Origin: Brienomyrus brachyistius | Taxonomy: Eukaryota > Chordata > Actinopteri > Osteoglossiformes > Mormyridae | Direction of reading: 5' to 3' | Assembly: GCF_023856365.1 (NCBI RefSeq) | Contig: NC_064540.1 | Location: forward strand, 12,797,191-12,861,190 | DNA: 64,000 nt | Shown: piece after piece, positions 25,220 to 34,700 of the stretch | Layout: every line of letters starts with the position of its first letter | Numbering within the stretch: the first letter of the stretch is position 1 | The notes under the pieces: generated by a model | What the model was told of the DNA's origin: nothing | Database searches by the model: none | The model's input: only the letters and a program-made list of their open reading frames with translations | Position numbers and translations under genes: made by a program

Positions 25220-26611
25220 CTATATGGACAAAAGTACTGGGACACCTGACCATTGCATCTACAGGAACATTTATGACATCCCATTCTAAATCCATAAGCA
25301 TTAATATGAAGTTGGTTTCCCCTTTGTAGCTATAACAGCTGCCACTCTTCTGGGAAGGCTTTCCACAAGATTTCGGAATGTGTCTGTGGGAATTTTTGCC
25401 CATTCATCCTGAAGAGCATTCGTGAGGTCAGGCACTGATGTGTGTGAAGGTCTGGTTTGCAATCTTCATTGTAGCCCAATGGTGTTTAATGGGGTTGATG
25501 TCAGGGCTCTGTGCAGGCGAGTGCCCATTGCTTTGTGCACTGTGGTAGAGTCATGGTGAAACAGAAAAGTGTATTTCTTAAATTGTTCTCTCAAAATTGG
25601 AAACAAGAATTCTATTCACTGGAACTAAGGGCCCTGGCCCAACCCTTAAAAAACAACCCCATACCATTATCCTCCACCGAACTTTACAGTTGATACAATG
25701 CAGGCAAGCAGATAATGTTCTCCTGACATCCGCTACACCCAGCCATGTCCATAAGTCTGCCAGAAAGAGAATCGTCACCCCACAGAACGCGTTTTCACTG
25801 CTCCAGAGTCCAGTGGCAGCTCCATCTAATGCCTGGCATGATGCTTGGTGATACAAGGATGGCATGCAGCTGCTCAGCCATGGAAGCCCATTCCATGAAG
25901 CTGCTGGCATATAGTTTTTGTGTTGGGGTTAATGCCAGAGAAAGTTTGGAACTCTGCAGTTATTGAGATACCAGAGTGTTGGTGACTTTTATGCGCTAAA
26001 CACCTCAGCATTCGGCAATGCTGCTCTATTACTTTACATGGTCTGCCACATTGTACCTGAGTGATTGTTCCTAAATGCTTCCACTTTACATTAATAAAAC
26101 TTACCATTTTCCATGGAATAACTATCCATCCATCCATCTTCCAAACCACTTATCCTACTGGGTCGCGGGGGGTCCGGAGCCTATCCCGGAAGCAAGGGGC
26201 ACGAGGCAGGGAACAACCCAGGATGGGTAGCCAGCCTATCGCAGGGCACACTCACACACCATTCACTCACACATGCATTCCTACGGGCAATTTAGCAACT
26301 CCAATTAGCCTCAGCATGTCTTTGGACTGTGGGGGGAAACCGGAGTACCTGGAGGAAACCCCACTACGACATGGGGAGAACATGCAAACTCTGCACACAT
26401 GTGACCCAGGCGGAGACTCGAACCTGGGTCCCCGAGATGTGTAAGGCAACAGTGCTAACCACTGCACCACCATGCCGCCCCATGGAATAACTAGCAGGGA
26501 AGAAATTTCACAAACGGAATAATTGCAACAGTGGCATTCTATGACAGTACCACACTTGTATTCACTGAGCTCCTCAAAATGGCCCATTCTTTCACAAATG
26601 TTTGATTGCAC
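25220..26611 (-). pseudogene. Tc1-type transposon split by a SINE, family A copy 2
   Basis: The left terminus CTATATGGACAAAAGTACTG follows TA at 25218-25219. On the minus strand the transposase starts near 26596 (MGHFEELSEYKCGTVIECH). It runs through a helix-turn-helix region (SVCEISSLL), is broken by the SINE at 26125-26480, and continues to about 25350. Catalytic-domain pieces lie in 25578-25910, including WRIMVWGCF. Multiple frameshifts make it a pseudogene. The upstream TIR is missing: at about 26611 it abuts the rearranged DDE_3 element. Same family as the copy at 10.9-11.8 kb. Confidence 0.8.
26125..26480 (-). mobile_element. tRNA-derived SINE, copy D
   Basis: Minus-strand SINE with the full head, B box, body and tail. 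A perfect 13-bp duplication CATGGAATAACTA lies at 26112-26124 and 26481-26493. It sits inside the N-terminal coding region of the family A Tc1 element, so it is younger than that element. Confidence 0.93.
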
Positions 26612-27309
26612 TGAGCATGAAGCAAATCCACAGCGTACCATTTCAAAGGATCAGTGACCGGGTGAAGGAGCTGAGATACCAATATGTACAGGTAAAAAGT
26701 CACTATGAGTTGTTCACTTGGAGTTCCACTGCGATGTGTATGAGTGACACACCAGCCCCTCGCAGCAGCTGTGTGATAGAAAGGAACATTGTCCCATATG
26801 ACAGCATAATGCTGAGCTGTGACTGTAGCATCTTCTCTCCAGTCAGACTCCAGAAATGCTCTGTAAAGCTCAAGGAACACAATAAGCTTCTCAGAGTTAT
26901 ATGGCCCAACTGCTGGGATGTATACCACTGGACCAGTCTCTGATATATCTGTGCACATTGTAGTGTTTGCACCTCTCTGCCCTGGTATCTGCACTGCTGC
27001 TCGTTGCCCACTGATATTCCTCCCATGCCTCCTGGTCTTGGCCAGATTGAAGCCAGCTTCATCCACAAACAAGAATATAGGAGGTTCAGCACTGGATCTG
27101 AGCTCCATGATCCTCTGAAATCACAACATCCATCCCAAAGGGAACACATGAATGCATATGCAATTTCACAGGTCCTGCACAGACTTACAATAAACATATA
27201 GTGAACAACTCATATAGTGACTTTTTACCTGTACATATTGGTATCTCAGCTCCTTCACCCGGTCACTGATCCTTTTAAATAGTACGCTGTGGATTTGCTT
27301 CATGCTCAG
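26612..27309. repeat. Inverted repeat, about 105-bp arms, around a DDE_3 core
   Basis: The segment 26612-26720 on the + strand repeats, with small differences, the minus-strand sequence of 27197-27309. Each arm contains the exon-1 end and its GTAAAAAG donor plus about 24 nt of intron. The arms enclose roughly 480 bp holding the second exon. Confidence 0.85.
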
Positions 27310-27500
27310 GTGGTGACGTTTCAAGACCCTGTCAATAGTTGATAAGCTGACTGAATCGATCTTGTGGAATGCTGTGTGGTCTGCAATTACAGCAACCAGT
27401 ATTTCCCATAAATGGACTGTATTGTTCCTCAGCACGTTCTGAACAATTGCTGCTTCTTGGTCTGCAGTGAACAGCCTGCTGCGCCTGCCAGCTGCAGGTC
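26612..27500 (-). pseudogene. DDE_3 (IS630-like) transposase with an intron, rearranged, copy 2
   Basis: The minus strand encodes the N-terminal part of a eukaryotic DDE_3 transposase: IDRVLKRHHLSMKQIHSV and SDRVKELRYQYVQ up to about 27233. Splice-like sites follow. The donor reads TACAG then GTAAAAAG and the acceptor reads GATTTCAG before AGGATCATGGAG (about 27122). The second exon has FVDEAGFNLAKTRRHGRN with the first catalytic Asp and VIWDNVPFYH with the second. The frame is then cut at about 26722, before the LPPYSPFLNPIEE-type region, so the catalytic Glu is missing. Downstream lies an inverted copy of the end of exon 1 (26612-26720). The bracketing intron removal restores family homology across the junction, so I believe the intron. 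The product cannot be active. Confidence 0.75.
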
Positions 27501-28080
27501 TTCTGTCAGTTCATGACCATGTAACAATAAGGCTACCCTTTACCAGTTATAAATGGTAGTAACTCATTAATAAGAATGAAACTGTGGTATAACTTGTTTG
27601 TTTATAATTATCTAGTAATGATTTACAAAGTGTTACAACCTAATTAATAACCTGATTATAAACCATTACTAATCCCTTTATAACTGTTTTGGGTGTAAAA
27701 TTATTACAATGGGAAACTACATGATCTATTTTGACCAACAAAAAGAAACTGAACCAAATGATCACAAATGTACAAAACCATTTACATATATATAAAAATT
27801 GGGGATTACACTGGTTGTTTTGCAAATGTTAGATATTTCAGAAATACTCCAAAGCAAAATCAAGAAAAACTGAAACATAGATATCACAAGATAAGAGCAT
27901 TATTCAAAATTTCATCCATATAGCTACAGCTGTCATGATTACTCAAACTCAATTGCTCGATTATTTGAATTCGTCTAAAAATTTTCCAATTATCTCTGCA
28001 ATATTGCTGAAGGAAGATGCTGTTAGTGGAAAAAGGTCCAAAAGGTAAAAGCACTAGTTGTATGGAAGCATTTCTCATTA
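27501..28080. other. Intergenic DNA, nothing recognised
   Basis: AT-rich sequence between the DDE_3 element and a possible zinc-finger relic. I see no domain-bearing frame. Confidence 0.4.
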
Positions 28081-28086
28081 AAAGCG

Positions 28087-28194
28087 AATGGAAATTCATT
28101 CATCTGTCAGGATTGCAAAACAGAACATAAATATTTCTGCAGCATGACTGCAATGCAAATGCACCTTAAAAGAACACATTCAGGTTCGACATGA
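28087..28194 (+). pseudogene. Possible BED-type zinc finger relic (hAT-like)
   Basis: One short frame reads NSFICQDCKTEHKYFCS then TAMQMHLKRTHSGST before a stop. Its CxxC ... HxxxxH spacing fits a BED finger, such as those at the start of hAT transposases. No transposase body follows, and the preceding sequence has stops. The call rests on this spacing alone. Confidence 0.35.
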
Positions 28195-28329
28195 ATTTCA
28201 GGACTCACCCAATAATGTGAGGTTAGCCATAGATATGTGCCATTTAGCTTATCGGAGTAGCCTAGCCTGTCTGTCATCACTTTGACTTAAATCATTTTGA
28301 TTAATTTACTTTCTCTAGGACAAAATAAT

Positions 28330-29437
28330 CCCTGCTAAAACAATGGAACCAAGAAAAGCGAGACAAAAGGAACTGACTGGGAAGACTGTCAAATGAGGGG
28401 GAGAACGCCCTGCATGACTAGGGACATAGAAAAGGCAGGGGTAGGACCAGGCACTAGAAAGGCAACAGGAGAGACAACACGACACACCCTAGGACAGGTA
28501 GGGGAACAATGAAGACAGGGGTGGAAACATAGGAGGTTGCAGTAGGGGGACAGAGGCCAAGGCAAAACAGAGGCAGGACAGGAACTAAGGTGTGACTGGA
28601 GGAAGCAGGAAGTGCCCTGTGAGTGTTCTGGACCCTGGGGAGCTGGACAGCGATCCTAGGAAGCAGACCATCCTGGGCCCAGTGGGGCCTGTCAGGACGT
28701 AAGGACCTCAGGGGCCTGGCAGGGCTAAAGGAGTGCACCATGGGCCCTCTTCTCTTTGCCTAAGCAGAAGAGTTGTTCAGGCAGTCAACATTGGGAGAAT
28801 GGGAGTCTTGGCAGCTGGCCCAGATAATTTGTCCCCGTCTCCCCACCCGGGAGATGAAGACTTGACCAGCACTTCACTTGGGCTAAGCTGATACCACTGA
28901 CCAAGGACCAAAGCCGAGGTAAATGTGGACCTTAGCAGGAGCTCACAGGGCAGGACTCCGGGCAAGGCCCAGAGGATCCCCCTCTAATTCCCCAGGTGGG
29001 GCATCCTCCAGGTTTGCACAACCTGGCCTGACAGCAACTGAGGAATTACGCATTTGCTTATAGGTGATCTGTAGGGAATGAGGAGACCATTGAGGGAAAG
29101 CCAGGAGGCCACCCAGGCAACGAGGTGGGACACCAGTAAACAAGGTGGGTGCTCAGTGCCACAGGTGCGATGAGCACCATGGGACTGCCAGGCAAGCAAA
29201 GAGCAGCTGGGGCACCTGGAGGCGTAACCCCTGGGGTCTCCTGTGGGATGGCAGGTAAAGCAGAGAAAGCCAAGCAACCCAGATCAGTGGAGTGGTCTCA
29301 GAGAATGGCATATCTTGGACCAGGTTTGGACGGCATAACTGCTGTGGGATTAAGTGCAGGTGATATGGCCCCCCCTTGGGCTAGGAACCTGGAGTTTGGG
29401 TGTAGCGGCCCTCCCAGAAGCCAGGGATGCTGGTTGT
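28330..29437 (-). other. GC-rich orphan block of unknown origin
   Basis: This block of about 1.1 kb is far richer in G and C than its neighbours. Its minus strand has several overlapping Pro/Leu/Ser-rich frames (28454-28741, 28777-28965, 28943-29143, 28984-29277) with no cysteine or histidine motifs, catalytic triads or recognisable domains. It directly adjoins the LTR-like segment at 29438-29716 on the 3' side of that LTR's orientation. It could be an untranslated leader or unusual internal part of an LTR element, or an unrelated repeat. I do not assign a function. Confidence 0.4.
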
Positions 29438-29716
29438 TGTTGAGCCCGGTAATTCTGTCTTGAATGCCGACTGGAAAAGCAGGAGCAGGGAGACAAATAT
29501 CTGAGAAATGCGGGATTTATTAGAATGGTGGCGAGGAACAGGCAACAAACGCAGAGTGACAATACAATGACCGGACTGGGGAAACAAACTTAAACACGGA
29601 CTTAAATACATTTAACTAATGAGAGCAACAGGAAACAACTGGTAAACATGGGGAATCCACATGAGGTTAACAAGGGGGTGTGGCACACGGAAGGAGCGGA
29701 CGATTGAGGCAGGACA
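29438..29716 (-). mobile_element. LTR-like element (family 1, reverse orientation)
   Basis: Read on the minus strand it starts TGTCCTGCC and ends CGGGCTCAACA. Near the start is a CCGTGTGCCACACCCCC block matching the 18.7 and 38.8 kb copies, and TCTAATAAATCCC lies in the second half as a candidate polyadenylation signal. I cannot find a clear 5-bp flanking duplication, so the boundaries are approximate. Confidence 0.55.
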
Positions 29717-30200
29717 GCCAGTTTGTTTTGATCCCAGATATCTGCTCACCAAAGTCAAAGATGACTAAATAGTGTAGTTGCAACATTCAGTTGGATAAAT
29801 AAATAAGAAAAACCTAACTCATGTCACTATTTCTGGCACACTTCCATTGAATACATAGGAGCTGTCATGTGTATGCATGAGCCTTTCACACCTGGCCACA
29901 TCCCCCCCATTTTATGTTGCTGATGGGGATGCATCTGGATCATGTTTCATCGTTGCATTGTTCATCAAATTACCATGCAAATGCGATTTGAATACGTGGC
30001 TATTTAGAATGTGAATAGCGATTTTCAGGTGAGAGTGGTATTACACGCCCCCGATGTAGGTAAAACAAATTAAGGTGACATGGTTAACACAATATTAAAA
30101 ACTTCCGATAATGGACATTTTAAAAAGAAGATCGATTACCGATTTAGTCAGCTAGCATGTTGGACATGTCTGGGTCTACAGTTCTCAAAGGTGATCCTCC
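29717..30200. other. Upstream region, nothing recognised
   Basis: About 0.5 kb with no recognisable repeat or frame. Confidence 0.4.
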
Positions 30201-30204
30201 AATC

Positions 30205-30661
30205 AGCTGTGAACTACCCAATCTCACTGAGACTGTACGGGTGGTGAATCAGCTGGAAGCAGGGATGGCCGCAGGGATCTGTGGTATCTCGGGCAGTAAC
30301 TCAAATAACCATTCAGTACAACCAAGGTATACTGAAGAGCATTTCTGAATGCACATCACGTCCAACCTTAAAGCAGATGTTCTACTGCAGCAAAAGACCA
30401 CATCAAGTGCCACTCCTGACAGCTAAGAACAGGAATCTGAGGCTACAATGGGCAGGGGCTCACCAAAATTGGACAATGGAAGGCTGGAAAATGTTTCTTG
30501 GTCAGATGAGTCTCAATTTCTGCTGTGGCATTCAGATGGAAGGGTCGGAATTTGATGCAAACAAGATAAAAGCATGCATCCATCCTGCCGCCTTTATAAC
30601 CACAGTGTTCCCAGCTTCCAATGGCTACTTCCAGCAGGATAACGTGCCATGTCACAGAGCT
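30205..30661 (+). pseudogene. Tc1-type transposase fragment (family C) upstream of wnt4
   Basis: A plus-strand fragment covers the central transposase. It includes an AAGAACAGGAATCTGAGGCT segment, a TCACCAAAATTGGACAATGG segment, a WSDESQF-type first catalytic Asp near 30507, and a QQDNVPCHRA second catalytic Asp near 30636-30660. Neither terminus is present. It matches the Tc1 at 60.3-63.8 kb. It ends about 440 bp before the TATA box of wnt4. Confidence 0.75.
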
Positions 30662-31104
30662 TAAAGTGGTAACAACATGCAGACAAATAAATTCAAATAT
30701 CAATCCGATTACTTTTGTATGATGTACTCGTAACACTGCGTATTAAAATACACTTTGCATTAGTGATCTCCTTGTAACCGAAAGAAATGAAGAATAAAAT
30801 GCACTTTCTCACCTTTCTCCCGGTTGTGAAAGAATGACCAAATATTCACAATCTGCAATGATCAAAAATTAAAATCAGTCCATATGAAGATCATATTTTA
30901 AAATCCATTGCCGCCTAGGTAGGTCTGTAAAGGCTCTAATTTTTCGCATACGATTTTATTACATAATTTTTATATTCAACTGACAACATGTTATGAACAA
31001 ATTGATGAGATGCAGTGAATTGCAACTTTGTATTTTAATAAAACACCGCAGAGAGTAGTTTCGCTTGTACACGCTGCCAGCCCTGCTTTCATTCTGGTTA
31101 AAAA
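30662..31104. other. wnt4 proximal 5' flank
   Basis: Sequence between the Tc1 fragment and the TATA box. I recognise no repeat here, so it is the best place to look for proximal promoter elements, but I name no transcription-factor site. Confidence 0.4.
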
Positions 31105-31112
31105 TATAAAAG
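31105..31112 (+). promoter_or_regulatory. Candidate TATA box of wnt4
   Basis: TATAAAAG lies 566 bp upstream of the wnt4 start codon on the coding strand. A start site near 31135 would fit the usual spacing. It is a motif match in AT-rich DNA, with no transcript evidence. Confidence 0.35.
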
Positions 31113-31482
31113 CAGTCTCAGGGGGGAGCTTTAAACCCGCCTTTCTCACCAAACTTACACATCAAAACCTCCCCTAAACTTCGAACCGCCCCTCATAAGT
31201 ACTTCAGGAGCTAGTAAATTCGTCGTTCAGTTTTGTGTTGCGTTATAGCCGCGTCATGCTGCTGTCAGTCAGAGGAAAATATTAAGCAAAGAATCAAAAC
31301 CTAGAGTAGGAATGGGGAAAACAGTTTTACTGCATTCAAGATCATTTTGAGAAGGGCGAAGTTAATTTCCGATTTGATTATCAGAGGGTAAATATAATAC
31401 AACTGTTGTGCTAGAAAGGAAAAAAAATTGCCGTCAAGTGTCACTAACTTTTTTGCTCATCTGTAGCATTTTCTGTGAATAG

Positions 31483-31588
31483 GTAAGGATTACTAAAACA
31501 TCTGGACGACTTCAGATTTTTTTCAAGTGGATTTCTGATATTGGATTTATTGTGTATAACACAACTGATGTGCATCATCCCTTTACAG
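31483..31588 (+). other. Possible intron in the wnt4 5' untranslated region
   Basis: A donor-like AG/GTAAGG (31481-31488) and an acceptor-like CCCTTTACAG ending at 31588 lie between the TATA candidate and the ATG. Removing the 106 bp leaves the coding sequence untouched. Splice-site resemblance alone supports it. Confidence 0.2.
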
Positions 31589-31670
31589 AGACCACTACCA
31601 CAGCACATGCAATAAAATCTCATCGTCTGTGGATTGTTGGCTTGTGGAGTTCGGCTTTCTACTACTCAAC

Positions 31671-31747
31671 ATGACATCGGAGTATTTGTTAAGGTCACTG
31701 CTGATGCTAATTCTAGCGCTCTTCTACGCAAATGCTAGCAACTGGCT
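31671..31747 (+). CDS. wnt4: wnt4 exon 1 (coding part)
   Basis: It encodes residues 1-25 plus two bases of codon 26, that is the signal peptide and the start of the mature chain. The ATG has A at -3 (AACATGA), a favourable context. The donor GTAAGT follows at 31748. It is too short to stand out as an open frame and was found by matching the upstream phase of exon 2 to a signal-peptide sequence. Confidence 0.92.
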
Positions 31748-34700
31748 GTAAGTGTATGAAGACGTTTGGAAATAATTTATTTGTTTTTTTGTGGAATAAA
31801 AGCAGTTTACGTAGCATATTGATATCCGATAAGTGGATGTTGTTTTTTTCAGCAATTAATTTTATACATTAGACTTATATTGATTAATCAATTGCATTTT
31901 TTTTGCCTTGAAACGCAATCTTAATCATCGTTGTCTTTTTCTTAATTCAAAGTATTATACAATGGATTTTGTGTATTGCGTTTCATGTGCCTGCGTGTGG
32001 AGTTCTTTGGAGGGGTGGTAGCATTTCTTGCATTTCTGGGGGGTAAATCTTCAACTTCAATTTATTTTCAGTCTAGGCCACATGTGCAGCACTGCGTATT
32101 TGTTTATTATTAGTTATTTCGTTTAGGAAGTTAATATCTAAGCAGAGAACTAGCTTCGAGTTCATTTGAACTCTGTAATATTGTCTCTGACAGGTAATAG
32201 AATTATGTCATCTAAATATTTGTGGAATTGCAATAATACTCATATTTGTTTTAAATTCGCGTTCAGAAAAATTACGTATAAATGTATGTTTTGAAAGACA
32301 TTTAGCATGCATGCATGTATGTATTTATTTAACTGCCAAGGCGTGGTGACAGAAGTAAGCCACAGACGTGTAGAGACACGTATGCTTAAGAAAAGAACCT
32401 TTCAGGTACTCTGTAAAATATGGTTTTACAGAGCAGAACTATTGAAATGGGCGCTTGCACATTCTTCGATTGTGCAAACAGAAGTCATTAACATATCTGA
32501 GGAATCCCTTGTGTTTTTATGGCCAGTAAATATTTGTGTCTGATGACTTAGGAGGGAATACACAAGACGGTTTGGAAGAAAGTGGGAATCATTCAATTTG
32601 TTAATGACATAAGGAAAAGAGAGGTATAATTGCATCTGAAATTGTGTCTTTTAGTTATGAATTAGGAATGAATATTACTCGTGTATGCATGGACTTTTTG
32701 TGCTGGTGAAGATCTTGGAGAATGAATATTAGACAGAAAATTTCTTTCATATGTTTTATTTAGAGGGATGAATATTCAGCATTTCAAAATGTATTGTATA
32801 CTTCTCTACATTCTGCCATAGTTTAATACATTCTTTGGTGAACTGAAATGTGATATAACACTTCGCTAAGCTGTAGCCTACTCAGCTAGCAGCTTGAATT
32901 CATGAGAAAAGACTATGGTGTATGTTACTCTCACAAAAGTTTGTTTTCTACGTTTTTGTTTCATGATGTTGACCAACCCTTTAATATGTTTTGTGGGTTT
33001 GTCGTTGTTATGTAGAAACTACTAAAGATAGGAAAAGTTGCAGCAGTCATTTTTATTAAGTATTTCAAATTCCCCAAGTAACCACTGTCACAGAAGTACA
33101 ACAAGAACATTCCATCCTTCCATCCTTCCTCCATTCGATTATTACAAGAGTTCCGGGAGCTTATCCCAGGCAACATCGGGCCAAAAGTTGGGAAGCACCA
33201 GGAATCTGTCCCTGTATATTTGGGTGCCATCGGCTTAGGAGTGATAATTAACATTACTTCTTCTCATTATATAACCTAATGGCAGCATGCAGAGCGAAAA
33301 CAATAAAGGACCAAACAGTGATCCCTGTAGCACTCCATATTTGACTGGTGACATATTGTAGACAATGGAGTACAGTTATTCGGCACTTGAACATATTGAT
33401 ATCGATTTGTCAAATACGATTTAAAGCACTTCAACACTGTTCCACACAACCCAACCTCAAATTTAAGTCTTTGTAATGGGGTAAAATAGTCAACTGTGAC
33501 GAAGGCTGCACTCAGATCTAGAAGCATTAGCACAGTTGCTCTCTCAGCATCAGTTGCCATTGTTATGTCACTTACGACTTTGGTTAAGGCAGTTTCAGTG
33601 TTGTGTCCTGGATGAAAGCCCAACTGGAGACTAAGTCTTCTGTGAGCAGCAACTATCTTCTCCAGAACTACTGACAAAAATGGTACATTAGAGACAGGTC
33701 TGTAAATGCTGAGCTCCTATGGATCCAAACTTGATTTCTTCAGTAGTGGTCTGATTACTGCTATTTTAAATTGGTCAGGAGCATAATGCTTGTAATTTTG
33801 TCATTAACGAAGTTCAGAAAATGTTCACTACCGAAATTATTCGGTAGCAGAGGTTCAGCCTTATTTGTTAGATGAGCTATTGTTTTAAAAAGGTAGGGTT
33901 AGGGTTATTTCTATTTCGATTAATAAGTAGAATAATAGGCTGGATGTGCCCTATAAAAGGCTCGGTTGCATTGTTGCAGGCTGTCGGACCATGACAACTT
34001 GAACACTTCTAAACCCATGGATTTCCGTTTGAGCTCCAGTTTGTGGTACTCCTGTTTGTAAGAGCGTGTGTGATCATCAAACCTTGGGGAGTGTCTGGTG
34101 GTTCTTACGACTTTATTTTTCAAAGACGCTGTTTTGTCTAAAATCCGACTAATCACTTTATTGAAGCCGTGGTTGACTTGAGAGTTGACATATGTAATAG
34201 AAATAAAGTTCACTTTACTTACTGCATTAATAAATCGTAGGGAGTTTCCATAATTTAGCTGAAGTCATAGCAATCTTCTCTGCCATAGTCAAAGAGGGTG
34301 GCTCAATCATGAAGGTGATTAGAAAATGGTCAGAGATGGACGTATTCAATGGACAGACAGATACATGATGAACATAATCTCTGTGAGTGATAATCAAGTC
34401 TAATGTATGATTGTGAACATGCGTTGAAGGTGGAGACTTCATTGTTGTAGAGTCCAATTTCACGTCAATGTCGGAAACTCTGGCCTCATGGAGGCATTTT
34501 ACAGAAGCCACTGCTTTATGATTATTAGAAACTCTAACATTCCTAATAATCGAGTCTTTAATCACAAGTACCTTTTCCGCTTTGGCAGACGTACTCCCGA
34601 GAGCAGAGAACGCATTTCTAAGCGCAATAGCTGACTGGCGTGTAGGAGCTCTCAGCTTAGAGCTCTTAGGACCACGTCTGAACGTAACCCAGGGCTTGTG

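Noticed and set aside
28943..29463. Overlapping minus-strand and plus-strand open frames in the GC-rich block as a host gene
   Set aside because: Frames overlap on both strands, as GC-rich DNA allows, with no domain, splice site pattern or conserved motif.
33100..33230. Possible sixth SINE copy near 33.1 kb
   Set aside because: Only a short CCATCC-rich stretch and GGGAGCTTATCCCAGG resemble the SINE tail. There is no head, B box or target duplication, so it is more likely LINE 3' sequence.
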